From Spisula solida (taxonomy: Eukaryota > Mollusca > Bivalvia > Venerida > Mactridae): DNA of 64,000 nucleotides. The notes beneath the pieces were generated by a model. That model was not told the origin of the DNA and did no database searches. It saw only the letters and a list, made by a program, of their open reading frames with translations. Made by a program: the position numbers and the translations under genes. Below, piece after piece: positions 11,560 to 22,660 of this stretch. Where the stretch lies: the NCBI GenBank assembly GCA_947247005.1, contig OX365950.1:6460720-6524719 (forward strand), given 5' to 3'. How positions within the stretch are numbered: the first letter of the stretch is position 1; every line of letters starts with the position of its first letter.

Positions 11560-12160
11560 CAATGAGCGTATAAATAGTAGAGAAAAATACAAAAGGACAT
11601 TAACTCCCTTAAAATTTATTATTCCAAGGTTTGCCTATGATATGCGCAACTAGACTTTGTAATGATAAGTTATGCAAAGTTTCTTTGAAATCCAACCAAT
11701 GATTACAGAGAAATAGAGCGGATAAAAATTGTTAGAGTAAAAAACAAAGGGTCATAACTCCCTTAAAATTGATCTGACCTAGATATGTACTAGAATTTGT
11801 ACTGATCAGTCATGCAAAGTTTCGTTGTAATTCCACCAATGGTTACAGGGAAACAGTGCAGACACAATTTTAAGTACAAAAACAAAAGGACAGCTACTCC
11901 CTTAAAATCAATCCCACGTAGATGCGCTGAAAATATGCACAACTAGACCTGATACTGATCAGTCTCGCGAAGTTTCATTGAAATCGAATCATTGGTTAGA
12001 GAGATATTGTGCAGTAAAAATTTTAAGTATAAAAAACAAAGGGCAATAACTTCCATAAAATCAATCCGAGTAAGAAGCACCAAGTATATGCTCAACTAGA
12101 CTTATTACTCATTGAAATCTGACCAATGGTTACCGAGAAAAATGCAGATAAATATGTTAT
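11560..12160 (+). repeat. Tandem array of ~150-bp 'acaaagggcaataactcc' units
   Basis: Four units carrying 'aaaaacaaagggtcataactcccttaaaat', then 'atatgcgcaactagac...gatcagtcatgcaaagtttcgttgaaatc', then 'accaatggttacagagaaa...gcagataaaaatt'. Units are visibly homologous but diverged. No frame is conserved across them. Confidence 0.75.
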
Positions 12161-12452
12161 CATGATGAACCAATACTCAAAGGGGCATAATTTGACACAA
12201 ATGAAATTCGAACTTGACCCGAGTATTTTCAAGATCTACCTATATTTAAATTTCCCCATACCAATGCATGACTGAGATATTGAGCAGTGCTATGCCAATG
12301 TGTTACCTCAATGTGTGACCTTGACCTTCAAGTTAAAGACACAAGCCTTGCATCTGACGTGCTGCCTCATCAATTGTAATTGAACATTTGTACCAATCGA
12401 CTAAAAATCCCCAGCGAATGAACAATATCTGATCTTGATGAGCAATAATACA

Positions 12453-12881
12453 TCAATTTTTTACCTTCAATTGTGACTTTGAAACAGTAGTTTCGAGGGA
12501 AGATACTCGGTTTGAAATATTAGTAATGCTGTTTTCGATTTTATCAAGTTTGCTCAGTTTGGATTCAATAACCGACAATTTATCGATTATAGACTTGAGT
12601 GAATCATTGTATTGTTGCGTGTTGCACGGAGGTGATTGTTGTGCGGGAGTTGGTGGCGATCCAGCCGTTGAATATTGCGGTCCAGTAACATATTGTAAGT
12701 GTGGCGGCATATATTGTCCAGGATATGGCGTGGGAGGCAATTGTCCCACAAAACCCGCAGACGGAGGAGTATTCATGACGCTGATATGGTCTGCTACACT
12801 ATCGTTTAAACGTTTTACTGGCTGACTAGAGGTAGACCCCGGTGATGCCTCTTCTTTGGGACGTTTCTTAGATTTTCCCAT
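12453..12881 (-). CDS. LINE ORF1-like N-terminal fragment, 142 codons
   Basis: An ATG-initiated frame: basic start MGKSKKRPKEE, then a Pro/Gln/Tyr-rich middle (PPTPYPGQYMPPHLQYV), then a coiled-coil stretch of about 45 residues rich in Leu/Ile heptads (SIIDKLSVIESKLSKLDKIE). The same plan (basic start, 'YPQP' middle, then 'RLKTIELGIEKIGPMEKDL' coiled coil) is seen in ORF1 of the LINE at 25690, so I read it as the 5' piece of a related element's ORF1. The RRM-like domain and ORF2 are absent downstream on the minus strand. After the coiled coil comes AAG|GTAAAA, a possible splice donor, so a host gene exon derived from such an ORF cannot be excluded. Confidence 0.55.
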   Translation of the reverse strand: MGKSKKRPKEEASPGSTSSQPVKRLNDSVADHISVMNTPPSAGFVGQLPPTPYPGQYMPPHLQYVTGPQYSTAGSPPTPAQQSPPCNTQQYNDSLKSIIDKLSVIESKLSKLDKIENSITNISNRVSSLETTVSKSQLKVKN

Positions 12882-13423
12882 ATGTGAAACAGCTTTTGTT
12901 ATTTTAGGACACAGTCGATCATGTATCGTTCAGTTTACAGTTAATATGTATGTCAGTTATAATCTGTGTACTTAGCTATGCATACCATACATTGTCATTC
13001 AGTTATACAGTCATTTACCGTTACTTATCACAGTTTTCGAACAATGGGTTCGACCTTGACACTATATCACCAAATATTTGACACTTTTATATAGTTTTTG
13101 AATAACAAAGGAATCTCTAAAAAACGTTTATTACTCTATGATTCCACTAATTTTCAAATTGTTCTTTCAAAGTTCTGGTAAAGTACACTTATCGTCCAAA
13201 ATCCACATTATTTCCAACCGAATAAGGCACTTTATAGCTCAAGAAACAGAAAGCGTAAATTTCATGACCATCAATACATAAGTCACGTGATCATCAACAA
13301 GTGTACAATATTATAGTGCGTTCAAAGTCAAATGAGAACAGTTATCAACATAAACTCGCCCGTCAGGTAAACTTTATATTGGTTCGATATCAAATAGTGT
13401 GCAAATCTCATTCATATATCAAA
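12882..13423. other. Non-coding stretch upstream of the ORF1 fragment
   Basis: AT-rich, possibly the 5' UTR of the ORF1 fragment on the minus strand. No promoter motif or repeat could be placed. Confidence 0.35.
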
Positions 13424-13508
13424 GGTGCGGTAGTGTAGTGGATAAACCCTCACTTCCTTCAAGTTTCTATTTTATTCTGAGTTGTAGGTTCGACCCCCAC
13501 TTCGGTCA
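13424..13508 (+). repeat. tRNA-like retroposon
   Basis: A-box TAGTGTAGTGG at 13430 and B-box-like GGTTCGACCCC at 13488, with a partly pairing T-stem (GTAGG/CCCAC). The spacing of about 58 bases is longer than in most tRNAs and the acceptor arms barely pair. It is a tRNA-derived SINE head or tRNA pseudogene. Confidence 0.55.
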
Positions 13509-13807
13509 ACTTTTTTATTGCATGCATCCATGTTATAAAGTTTTATATTATACTGCTGTTTTAATGAATCGATACTTCAAAGTGATCAAAGTTTCATGTT
13601 GTAGTGAACATATTAAAAACGAGTATATGAGTGTTGTGCTGTATATAAAATAAAAAAATTGAAAAGCGACTTGATAAAGACTGAAAACATAACACCAAAA
13701 TTAATCTACGTACTGCATACATTACTTCGTGTATGTTATTATATTAGTTACAAGTAAAAAAAATAAGGTACTTGTAAAAAGATAAAAAAAACTTTAAAAT
13801 TAAAGTA

Positions 13808-13892
13808 ACTTGGATGGGTGTAGAACCAGTGGCGAGATTGAACAAAATTGCTTGTATAGTAGCGGCATGCTTACCCACTCGACTAACGAGAC
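13808..13892 (-). repeat. tRNA-like retroposon
   Basis: Minus-strand A-box TAGTCGAGTGG followed after about 45 bases by GGTTCTACACC, a decayed B-box. It is the same kind of element as 13424-13508, in opposite orientation 300 bp away. It is not a functional tRNA. Confidence 0.45.
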
Positions 13893-14689
13893 GATGTGAA
13901 AACTGGTTTTCAAGTATTATACTATTGATTGAAAATATATAATTATCTTATTACATAAAACATACGCCTCCCCATTCTTTTGAATGGGACAGTTCCCTCA
14001 TTAGTATTACTTATTAAACCGACAGTACAGATATACATAGTACATTTAAATAACAAAACAAACAATAGCACGTGTTGGCTAGCACGGTCCATTACTAAGT
14101 GGGCGTGGCTTATATATACAAGCGTGATATTTGTCACGTGATTCCATTCATACACGGTTACCAAGTGAAGTATAACCACTATATACAATATTACTACAAT
14201 GGTATGAATGTTCATTGACTGGATATAATTAAGATAGAGAAGAATACATCATCATTACAATATAAAAGGTCGGCATGGGTAGGTAATTTACAATACGTGA
14301 TTTAACAAAAAGCATATACATGAGAAACAAGTATGGAGGCATTAGAATTAATCGTTCTTGAACTGTTTCATTATTATGTCAGCAAACTTACTGATTTTCT
14401 TTAATATAGTTACAGACGTTGACATCATAAGGGTTTTAAATGATATATCGTGTCGGAGAAGTTCAGAGACAATTTGTCTTGATTGATTAAATATGTGTCA
14501 TTCTTGTAATACCGCTGAAAATATGCAAAAAACACACCTTATCAACTAAGCACAGACAGCGATAATCCCATTAAGTTGTATATTCGGTCGTTAATCAAGG
14601 TGTTAAACTATTTTAAACGGTTAATGGCAGCACGAACGTTTAATTAACGTGCGTGATGGCAGATATGTCACATGTATACATGTACTTGA

Positions 14690-15700
14690 ATTTGTTCACG
14701 AACATGAATCAGCACATAACGATATACATTACAAGCGTTCATATCCTAAGTATTATTTTATTCATTTTCTGATTTATTTTGTGTTATGTGAATACATTTA
14801 GTTTAATTCGAAAGAGCAACATGCCGAAATTCCATATAATTTTAAAATAAAGGCGTTTGTCCACGAACATGAATATCGACTTAGCGCTCTACATATAATA
14901 CATGTATCATTTTAGGCTGCAAAAAGGAAAAGTTTTAAGTTTTTGTATATCAACGTCAATATCATAATAAAAAATTGTATAACTGTATTTGAGAAGTTTT
15001 GAAATAAAAGCTCATACATTCGCTATTTAGGCTGGTTCACGAAGATGAATTGGTTTATAACATAAGCGTAGATTCGTCCGTACGCGTTATGAAAATGAAT
15101 TAAATAACACTTTTTTCAAACTCAAATGGATTTCTTTTCGCTATACACATGCATTTTAGTACAAATAATCATTTTTAACACAGAAACATAAGATTTAACC
15201 TTCAATTAAATTATAATCATTCATATTCGGTATTTACCGTTCATATTCATATGCCTCAGTTCACGAATATGAAATCCGATAGCGCATTATGATAAACATT
15301 TCTTCTAAGGCTTAATAATGCTACCAGAACTTTTATTTTTGGTATGTGTATGTATTTTTATTATTATAACCAATTCAAACATAAAAAATAAATAGTTTAC
15401 TTAATTATAACAATTATCGCTCATATTCGGTATTTACCGTTCATCTACGGAGTCCGCTTCATGTTCACGAATATGAAATCCGATAGCGCATTAATGATAA
15501 ACATTTCTTCTAAGGCTTAATCATGCTACTACAACATTTATTTTTGGTATGTGTATGTATTTTTATGGTTATAACCAATTCCAACATAAAAACATAAACA
15601 TTTTGCTTAATTAAAACATTAATCATTCATATTCGGTATTTACCGTTCATATCCGTTCATATCCGCGAAAATGATTCATATTCGGTATTTAGACACACCC
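14690..15700 (+). repeat. Tandem array of ~170-205-bp units with 'gttcacgaatatgaa'
   Basis: 'gttcacgaa(c/t)atgaa' recurs near 14695, 14862, 15040, 15258 and 15464. The last two units, each about 205 bp, are nearly identical over 'tccgatagcgcatta...gataaacatttcttctaaggctta', while earlier units are diverged. This suggests recent local amplification at the right end. Several units also carry 'attcatattcggtatttaccgttcat'. Confidence 0.8.
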
Positions 15701-15835
15701 GCCAGTAACTACTGTGCAGCAGATCGCTTTGCTTTGACTAACTGGTTACACTACATGTATAGTCTATACTAGTAAATCCATTAGTTTTTAGAGTGGTGTA
15801 TGCTCGATAGCCAACTGTTGTTTCAAGTCTTGTAG

Positions 15836-15945
15836 GTCTGGGTGTACTCATATGGGGTCAGACTCCTGTTTAGTAGCTTTGTTGTTTGTGAGTTTTATAG
15901 TAGATAATAGGGCGTTGTGGTTCGAACCCCAGATCAGGATTTGCA
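15836..15945 (+). repeat. tRNA-like segment with B-box
   Basis: GGTTCGAACCC at 15920 is a near-perfect B-box. An upstream 'tctgggt' can pair with 'ccccaga' just after the B-box. The A-box is weak. It lies 160 bp from a second tRNA-like segment in inverse orientation. Confidence 0.4.
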
Positions 15946-16107
15946 ACACCTCTTGGAGTACAAACAATATTGGCACATGTTTTACGAGGGCAGACGTAGT
16001 CAACAAGGAGACAGATGTGTGTTACAAGGAATCTGGGTGCGCAGACATAGCTCTTTTTAAATTGATTCCCCCGGTGTATAGGACCGATACACACAACACT
16101 ATCTTTG

Positions 16108-16178
16108 GGCCGAGGATCAAACCAGAGACCTCTCGATCAGTATTCAACAGCGTTATCCGTTCGACCACAGTGCCACCC
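16108..16178 (-). repeat. tRNA-like retroposon
   Basis: On the minus strand: GGGTGGCACTG, then A-box TGGTCGAACGG, and about 45 bases on GGTTTGATCCTC as B-box. The layout is tRNA-sized (about 71 bp) but arms pair poorly. The 110-codon plus-strand frame across this pair is not a gene. Confidence 0.5.
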
Positions 16179-16194
16179 ATTTAATATGGTATAA

Positions 16195-16700
16195 TATAAA
16201 GTCAGCTGGTGGTGGGGAGGGGGGCTTCAACCACAAGCCCCCCCCCCTCCGCCCCTGGTGACCAGTGAGTCGGGCTACTTTTTTTTAAAAGACCCTCTCA
16301 GTTACGCCAGCTATTTAAAGACACGTTTGGAATACCAGGATTCGATTTCAGTCAGTGATCTGCGTTTTTATGGAATAATTAATTAACACCCTGACTATTT
16401 TGACAAAATAAAAGTTCGAGTCTTTGACTGAAAATAATGAAAAACAAAATTCTTACCCTTCGTTTTAAAAATCCAGTGTCCGTTAAACGAAGCTCAAAAT
16501 GTCAAATCATCTCATTTAGCCAACGATTTAACGTATTGTCTACTCTTTCAAACGATTTACCAACTGGAAATCACCCAAAAAGGCGAAAAGTTGTGCGAGT
16601 CGACACCAATTCGACGCCATTTTTGTTTGTGGTGCTCTTCAAATTTGGAGGAAATAAAAGTTTCTAAATCTTAACTTGGCGGAAGAAGGTCAAGGTCGAA
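16195..16700. other. Non-coding stretch with a G/C-run hairpin
   Basis: 'tggtggggaggggggctt' at about 16207 faces 'aagcccccccccctccgcccc' at about 16236, giving a strong G/C hairpin. A 76-codon frame at 16437-16667 has no recognisable motif. Confidence 0.35.
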
Positions 16701-16738
16701 TTAGCCAATACCGGTCTTATATTTTTAATATTCGAACG

Positions 16739-16771
16739 GGAACCAGTCTAAGTTTTCCTAAGACTGGTTCC
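16739..16771. repeat. 33-bp inverted repeat
   Basis: GGAACCAGTCT and AGACTGGTTCC, perfect 11-base arms around an 11-base loop. No poly-T tract follows and no gene is adjacent. It could be the core of a small foldback element. Confidence 0.6.
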
Positions 16772-17079
16772 GTTTGCCGTAATACGTAAATAACCGAAGT
16801 TTCACGATGGTGGTCTCCATTCAGGAATATCGTCGGTTCACAGAGGCGTTAGAATATATTACGCAATTCATGTCCATATTTATGAATGAATGCATTCCTA
16901 GGATAAGGTCTCGCAATGAGTCACCACTCTATATGATAGTCTGTTACATAACAATGCTTTCTGTCGATAACAATATTGCAGAGGCGTCGCGACTGTGGTG
17001 CCGCAAGGGGACCGCCCCAATATTTCGGCGAGCAAAGGCTAAACTTTATGATAAAAGGCCTTTGCACTAATAACATAAC

Positions 17080-18965
17080 ATAACTATAATTTTCTAGCTG
17101 ACATATTGGTTAAAATTTCGAACAGCGAATAAGGGCCGGTCGTCTCTACTTGGCGATAATAACACCTCGCTGAAGTTATTTAAGTCAAATGCGAAAATGT
17201 GTGGTAAACGCCGACAGACGCATGTCGTCAATTTAAAATAGACTTTAAAAGTAATTGTTGTTTAATTATTTTGTTATTGCCATTAAGGGCTGCTAGTTTG
17301 TATCCATCTTATATTAAGGGAAATAGTGTCTTCCTTTATTCCTTAAAATAATATATAAAGCTATTTAATTGTGGCATACACTATATTTCGATATAATTTT
17401 ATTCAGTTTCTTAGTGCATGTTTTTGACCCTTCTGTCTACATTGAACTGCTACATCTTAAAACATTTCATGATAAATGCATAGGCACTGAACACATTTTT
17501 TGGAATAGCTAAAACTTGTTGGAATTATTACTATCTGAAACTTGTTTGCTTCATGATTGTTTGTGTATTTTAGCGTAAATCAGCATTTCGTCTCAACGTT
17601 ATGATTCAGCTCTGCACGCGCCAATGTTTGAGTTCGTTATACATAGTAACCTCTTGTGCTTTATTTGAAGTATCGATCAAAGTACTGTATGTCATATTTT
17701 ATTCGATAAATTATGATTTTGTGACCTTATATGTTGTAAATCAATATTTTCATATTCCGTCTTGGAACTTATTTTTGGACGGCGTGTGAAGCCTGTTTGC
17801 TCATCAGAGGGAATTTTCCGCCTGAATATTCATTGGTTCTAAACCACGGATTTTTGGATTGTTGTAATTCCATTGGATTAGGAGTATCACTTCATGGTTT
17901 TTTGTGTGGCGTAAACGCCACACAATGATATTACCACTTTTCAGCTTACGACCAATTTAACGCATTAGGCCTCGGCAAATAAATAGTTCTATGATTTGAA
18001 CAATATTACAAGCATGCAACACAGGTTACACGTATCATTGGACCTGATTTGTTTACATTACCAACATTTACTTATATTAAGACCAACAATTATATCAGAC
18101 TTTTATTTTTAGAGGATATTTATAGCAAATCATTCCGCAACGGACTATATTTTTACTACCAACGAATGTTCTCACTGGTGGCGGGAATCTAAAATAGTTC
18201 CCACGGGTGTCAATCGTATACTGTAACGTATGTTAATCACTCCGCCGCTGCACATTGCAGACGATGACCTAATTATGTTGTATACAAACATTGATGCTAT
18301 ATATAGCTGGTGTAGTGCTACGTACATATCGATCGGCCGATTAACAATGTTACCGCGGTAAGCGTTAAACGCACTAGTCAATTTCTACCCTGCTTTATAT
18401 AAGACCTCATAATTTTCGTATCTATTATCCGATTTTGAATATTTAAAGCTTGTAATGAAGCAGAGATATATGTCTCTCTGTTAGATAACATGCAACACGA
18501 TACATAATTATTAAATCCACGGCGACGAGTAAGAATCCGTTCCGCGTAAAAGTAAGTTTAAAATATCCCGTTTTATACCAAATAAAAATTCAATCAACGG
18601 TCGAAAATCATCAATTATTAATTAAATATTCGATCGATTTTGTTCATTAAAGCTTGTTTTAAAAGCTAATACTTTAAGGTTTTATAAAATGTAAAACTTG
18701 TTTTTTAAGCATTAATCGGCCAATCGATATGTGTGAGCGACGCCATGTTTACCCCTTTTACTTAATATAGAGTGTCATATACATTTAATTAACATGCGTG
18801 GTCATACGGAGAATAAACAGCCACTTATCTTGACACTGGCCGAATTCTCCAAGTCGTTAAAAATGGTATTTGTAAATATCCCTCCATTGATGCTCAGCAT
18901 AGTTACTTAAGTAAGTTCCAGGTAACTGCTGGTTCTCTTGGTGTCTTTAGCAGGACAAATGTTTG
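17080..18965. other. Non-coding stretch
   Basis: About 1.9 kb with no gene recognised. It contains a perfect 11-base-arm palindrome at 17902-17925 (TTGTGTGGCGT...ACGCCACACAA with a 2-base loop). Short ORFs at 17601-17789 and 18172-18381 have no supporting signal. Confidence 0.4.
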
Positions 18966-19261
18966 AGTAAGGGTGGGCTTATCAGAACTGGGACATAAAC
19001 TTATGATACAACCTGGATTCGATATTGGATTTAGTGGCATCAGTACGTCACACATCAGTACTTTCAGTACTTGTTATCCGCACGTCTGGAGACGCAGTCA
19101 TATTATAGCCCGGCAATTTGTGCGGACAGTTTCTCGTCCTGGATCAGACGATCACATACGTATAGGTGCCCCACCCGTTAAATACTATTGAAAGTATAAA
19201 ACAATTTGTCGAGCCCGCTTAGTCGATACTTTTAGTGTTTGTGCGTTAGTACGTCCGATTT

Positions 19262-19790
19262 TGTCCGGACTTAAACTTTGCCATGCTTTGACCAATATTG
19301 CTTATATTTGGCATGAATGTTCAGCTCCATGAGGAAGAGTGCCATGCGCAACCCAACCCATGAGCAGGTTCCTATCCCAAAGGTCAATGTCACAGTTGGA
19401 GGCAAAAGGTCAAATTGAAGTTTGTCCGGACCATAACTTTGTCATACACTGACCAATCTTTCTTATATGTGGCATGAATGTTAACCTACATGATGCAGAG
19501 TGTCAAGCCCAACCAGAAGGTTCCAATCTCAAAGGTCAAGGTCACAGTTGGAGGTCAAATGTCAAATTGAAGCTTGTCTCAACTTTTAACTGTTAACATC
19601 AATGATGTAGAGTGTCATGCCCAACCCACAGGTTCCTATTTCAAAGGTCAAGGTCACAATTTGAGGTCAAACGTCAAATTGAAGCTTGTCCAGATCATAA
19701 CTTTGTCATACATTGACCAATCTTTCTTATAGTTGACATGAATGTTAATCTCTTGGCACATTTAAGTTGATGCTTTTTATCAACGTGCGT
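19262..19790 (+). repeat. Tandem array of ~170-bp units, about 3 copies
   Basis: Each unit reads 'cttgtccggacc(a)taactttg(t/c)cat...tgaccaatctttcttata...ggcatgaatgtt...atgatgcagagtgtcatgcccaaccca...ggttcctatctcaaaggtcaaggtcacagttggaggtcaaa'. Units are 80-85 percent alike by eye. It is non-coding and of mollusc intron type. Confidence 0.75.
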
Positions 19791-19813
19791 CGAGGCTCGA
19801 CATAAATTGCTAG

Positions 19814-20290
19814 TAGGGGTGACTATTGAGTCCATTTTTGACTATTGCAATACTATTGCTATTGCTGAAAGTACTATTGCGATACTATTGTATTGCTGGA
19901 AACTATTGCGATACTATTGCAAAAGTTATTGTCAAGATTTGAAAACCAGAGATTAACTTGTAAATGCAGTAAAATATCACTTTGTTGTACAACATATAAA
20001 TCTACTATTTTGGAAATTATTAAATATGAATAGGACAGAAAAAGATTAATAAAAAATAACTAAATAGTGCGATATTGGTCCTTTGTGGCAGTGTTGATGC
20101 GTGGAATTTTTTAAAATGTTTTAACAAGAACAGAAGTTGTTTTAAATTAACAATAAACTTTATTTATAAAAAGGAAACTATCGTGACTATCGATATTTGA
20201 GCTAACTATTGGCGATAGTTATTGGATCGAGACTATCGGGACACTCGGGATCGCAATGCATCGATATTTCGATGCATCGGCCCACCCCTA
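19814..20290. mobile_element. hAT-like MITE, about 477 bp
   Basis: Ends are TAGGGGTG at 19814 and CACCCCTA at 20290, the short TIR style of hAT elements. Near the right end lies 'gcatcgatatttcgatgcatcgg', and the left part is a run of 'actattgcgatactattgc' direct repeats. The expected 8-bp target duplication is not convincing (attgctag against tctgttac), so the call rests on TIRs and internal style. No transposase is present. Confidence 0.5.
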
Positions 20291-20349
20291 TCTGTTACCC
20301 CCATACCATTAAATTCCGAAGACAGGTTTTATCATGTAATTTCACGTAG

Positions 20350-20605
20350 ACTTTGTCTTGGCTGCCGGGATTCGTACCATGGACATCCAGATTCAAACTT
20401 TTTTTGTACATTAATATGCACATAGAACATTCCTAGTCATAAGTGCTCAGTCCGTATTCCCTGTCCTGGCTGTAAGGAATCGAACCATGGACGTCCTCAT
20501 TGGTATCGTTCTGTTAGTTTCAAATTCACAGTAATATTCTAGCACCCACTCCGGATCACCTTGTCTTGGTTGACAGGAATTGAGCCGTGGACATCCGGAA
20601 AATGT
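20350..20605. repeat. Three diverged units (~105-bp spacing) with B-box-like core
   Basis: 'cttggctgccgggattcgtaccatggacatcc' at about 20357, 'cctggctgtaaggaatcgaaccatggacgtcc' at about 20463 and 'cttggttgacaggaattgagccgtggacatcc' at about 20566 are clearly related. Read on the minus strand the cores contain GGTTCGATTCC-like B-boxes. This may be a tandemly amplified tRNA-like head. Confidence 0.55.
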
Positions 20606-22194
20606 TAAAATTGTTCTTTGTAAAACTGAGTTCAAAATATGCCAACAATGAGTTGGATGCTATCCAACGATACCCCTGTTCCATGATGCAGATATTTAAT
20701 ACATGTGTAAGATGATTGCCGATGCATTTTTCTGGCGTTTTTGAACCTCAACAACTTACAATACATGGAGTCGGACCAGAAAGCAATGCTTTTTCATATT
20801 AACTTCTAGGTTAAATCAACAAGCCTAGTGTAAATAATAAACGATATAGTTGAGCTGTTCTTTAATATTTAAGATATAATCTGCTAAAATAGGCCGTGCC
20901 TTACTTCATATAAAAAACGTTACTAAATTGCTGAAATCGGCAGTAATATTTTGTCTAAACTCATAGTGTGCAACAAAAATATGCACAAGTTGTTCAATGT
21001 CAAAATTCGGGATGACCATATTTTCAAAACTATCACATCAACTTTAATATTAAGCGGAAGAATGAATGCAATACGGAGAATGAAGCCATTGCACTCCATC
21101 TACGTTTTTAATTTTCTTAATCGGTTTACAAAATCATGTTTGCCAAAGTCAAATGTTCAACCCTCATTTTCACCAAAACATGATTTTGGCACTTCGATCA
21201 CTGTTAGAGCCAGCCGCCGACTGGTATACTCGCACGAATTAGCGAGTTAAAATTCCTGAAAACTGCGGTCGGTGGTAAGTATATTTTTATAATTGCGTTT
21301 ACGAAAAATATGCAGGTAATATTGAAATGGATATATTGTACTCTGTATTTGTACTTGATGTACTTTCCCGTTTTCTGGCTATCCATTTTACGCACAAATC
21401 GGCCAGTGCGGTATTCGTAAACTGAAAGAGGCTAACTGGATTAAAGCACACATATTACGTCATTCAGGTGAGAAAAATCCATCTAGTAACCCTTATAATG
21501 TCGAAACAAGACTTATGGCTGCCAACAAATTACAGCGAAGTGTTTTGGTTCCATATAAATATATGTACAATCATGCATTGTCCATAGTGTCAACCAGTTA
21601 CCATTTTTACCTGTAATTCCCTTGCTAGATGCACGGCATAGAGGTACAAGATGTGACATTATATGTCACATGATTGTGCATCTTCACCGTGGAATACTTT
21701 ATTTTTATTATGTATACTGATATACTACTGTGTTATACTGTGTTTCCCATCTGCATATCTATACTGTTTAAGTCTTGTTTTGATGCATTATCTACCACTT
21801 TATTGTGTATGTAACATAATACTTGTACATAATTTGAATAAACTAAAAAACTATTGAAATGTATATATATAGGATATCACCTTTTGAGGTGGAAACAAAG
21901 GTATTGAATAGGAGACATCGAGACCAATGTACGTTTAAATACAATTCAAACCAACGTATGCGTGCAGTTGTTTAAAATGAATGTATTCAAGCAATGTGCA
22001 TTTATATGCATACATACTGCTATTTAAACACAAAAATAAGACCGCTATTTGGGACATTGAACAATGCTATCATTATTGGATTGGACCATAATTATTATTT
22101 GTGGAGTCGACATATAGATCTAAACAGAGAAATTGGATCTGAAATTTGAAGTTTAATTTTGAATTCGTCTCATTTTGTTCTTAATTACTGAGTT
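20606..22194. other. Non-coding stretch before duplication copy A
   Basis: No gene recognised. A good donor string (GGTG|GTAAGTAT) at about 21272 could end a non-coding first exon of the downstream TRIM-like gene, but there is no direct support. A 99-codon frame at 20951-21250 lacks motifs. Confidence 0.35.
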
Positions 22195-22660
22195 TAAATA
22201 AGAAACAAAACTGTGAACTTGGATATTCAAACTGTAGCCCAATTTCGAGTTCGTATTATTATTGAGATGGTTTTAGTTAAGCTGTACTGTATTAAGGTGA
22301 ATATAAATGATAAAAAAGGATCTAATCAACATTCACTGATTACAGTATACGGTTGCTTTCAATAATGAGATATGTCGTGTTATATTTCATTTAGATCAAA
22401 AGTAACGAGCAAGAAAGTGATGTGTATGAAACTTGAGTTTGTCTTCTTCAATTTTGTAATGGAGCAAGTCATATTGATATAAAACATTCAGGCCATTGTT
22501 GGATTTAAACACTCAGACTAACAGGACCGCAAAAATTAAAATAAAACAACATGCATGTGGATGTCGGGTACTATTGTGTCCGCATGAAGCTCCAAACGAT
22601 GTTGACTTTAATATGATTTCAGACATTACATGACAGAATAAGTATACTTGTACATTAAAT

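Noticed and set aside
16437..17070. Two plus-strand frames of 76 and 87 codons
   Set aside because: Neither has a recognisable domain, a transcript signal or a relation to its neighbours. The 33-bp hairpin between them points to non-coding DNA.
20951..21250. 99-codon plus-strand frame
   Set aside because: No motif and no similarity to the duplication or to any element recognised here.
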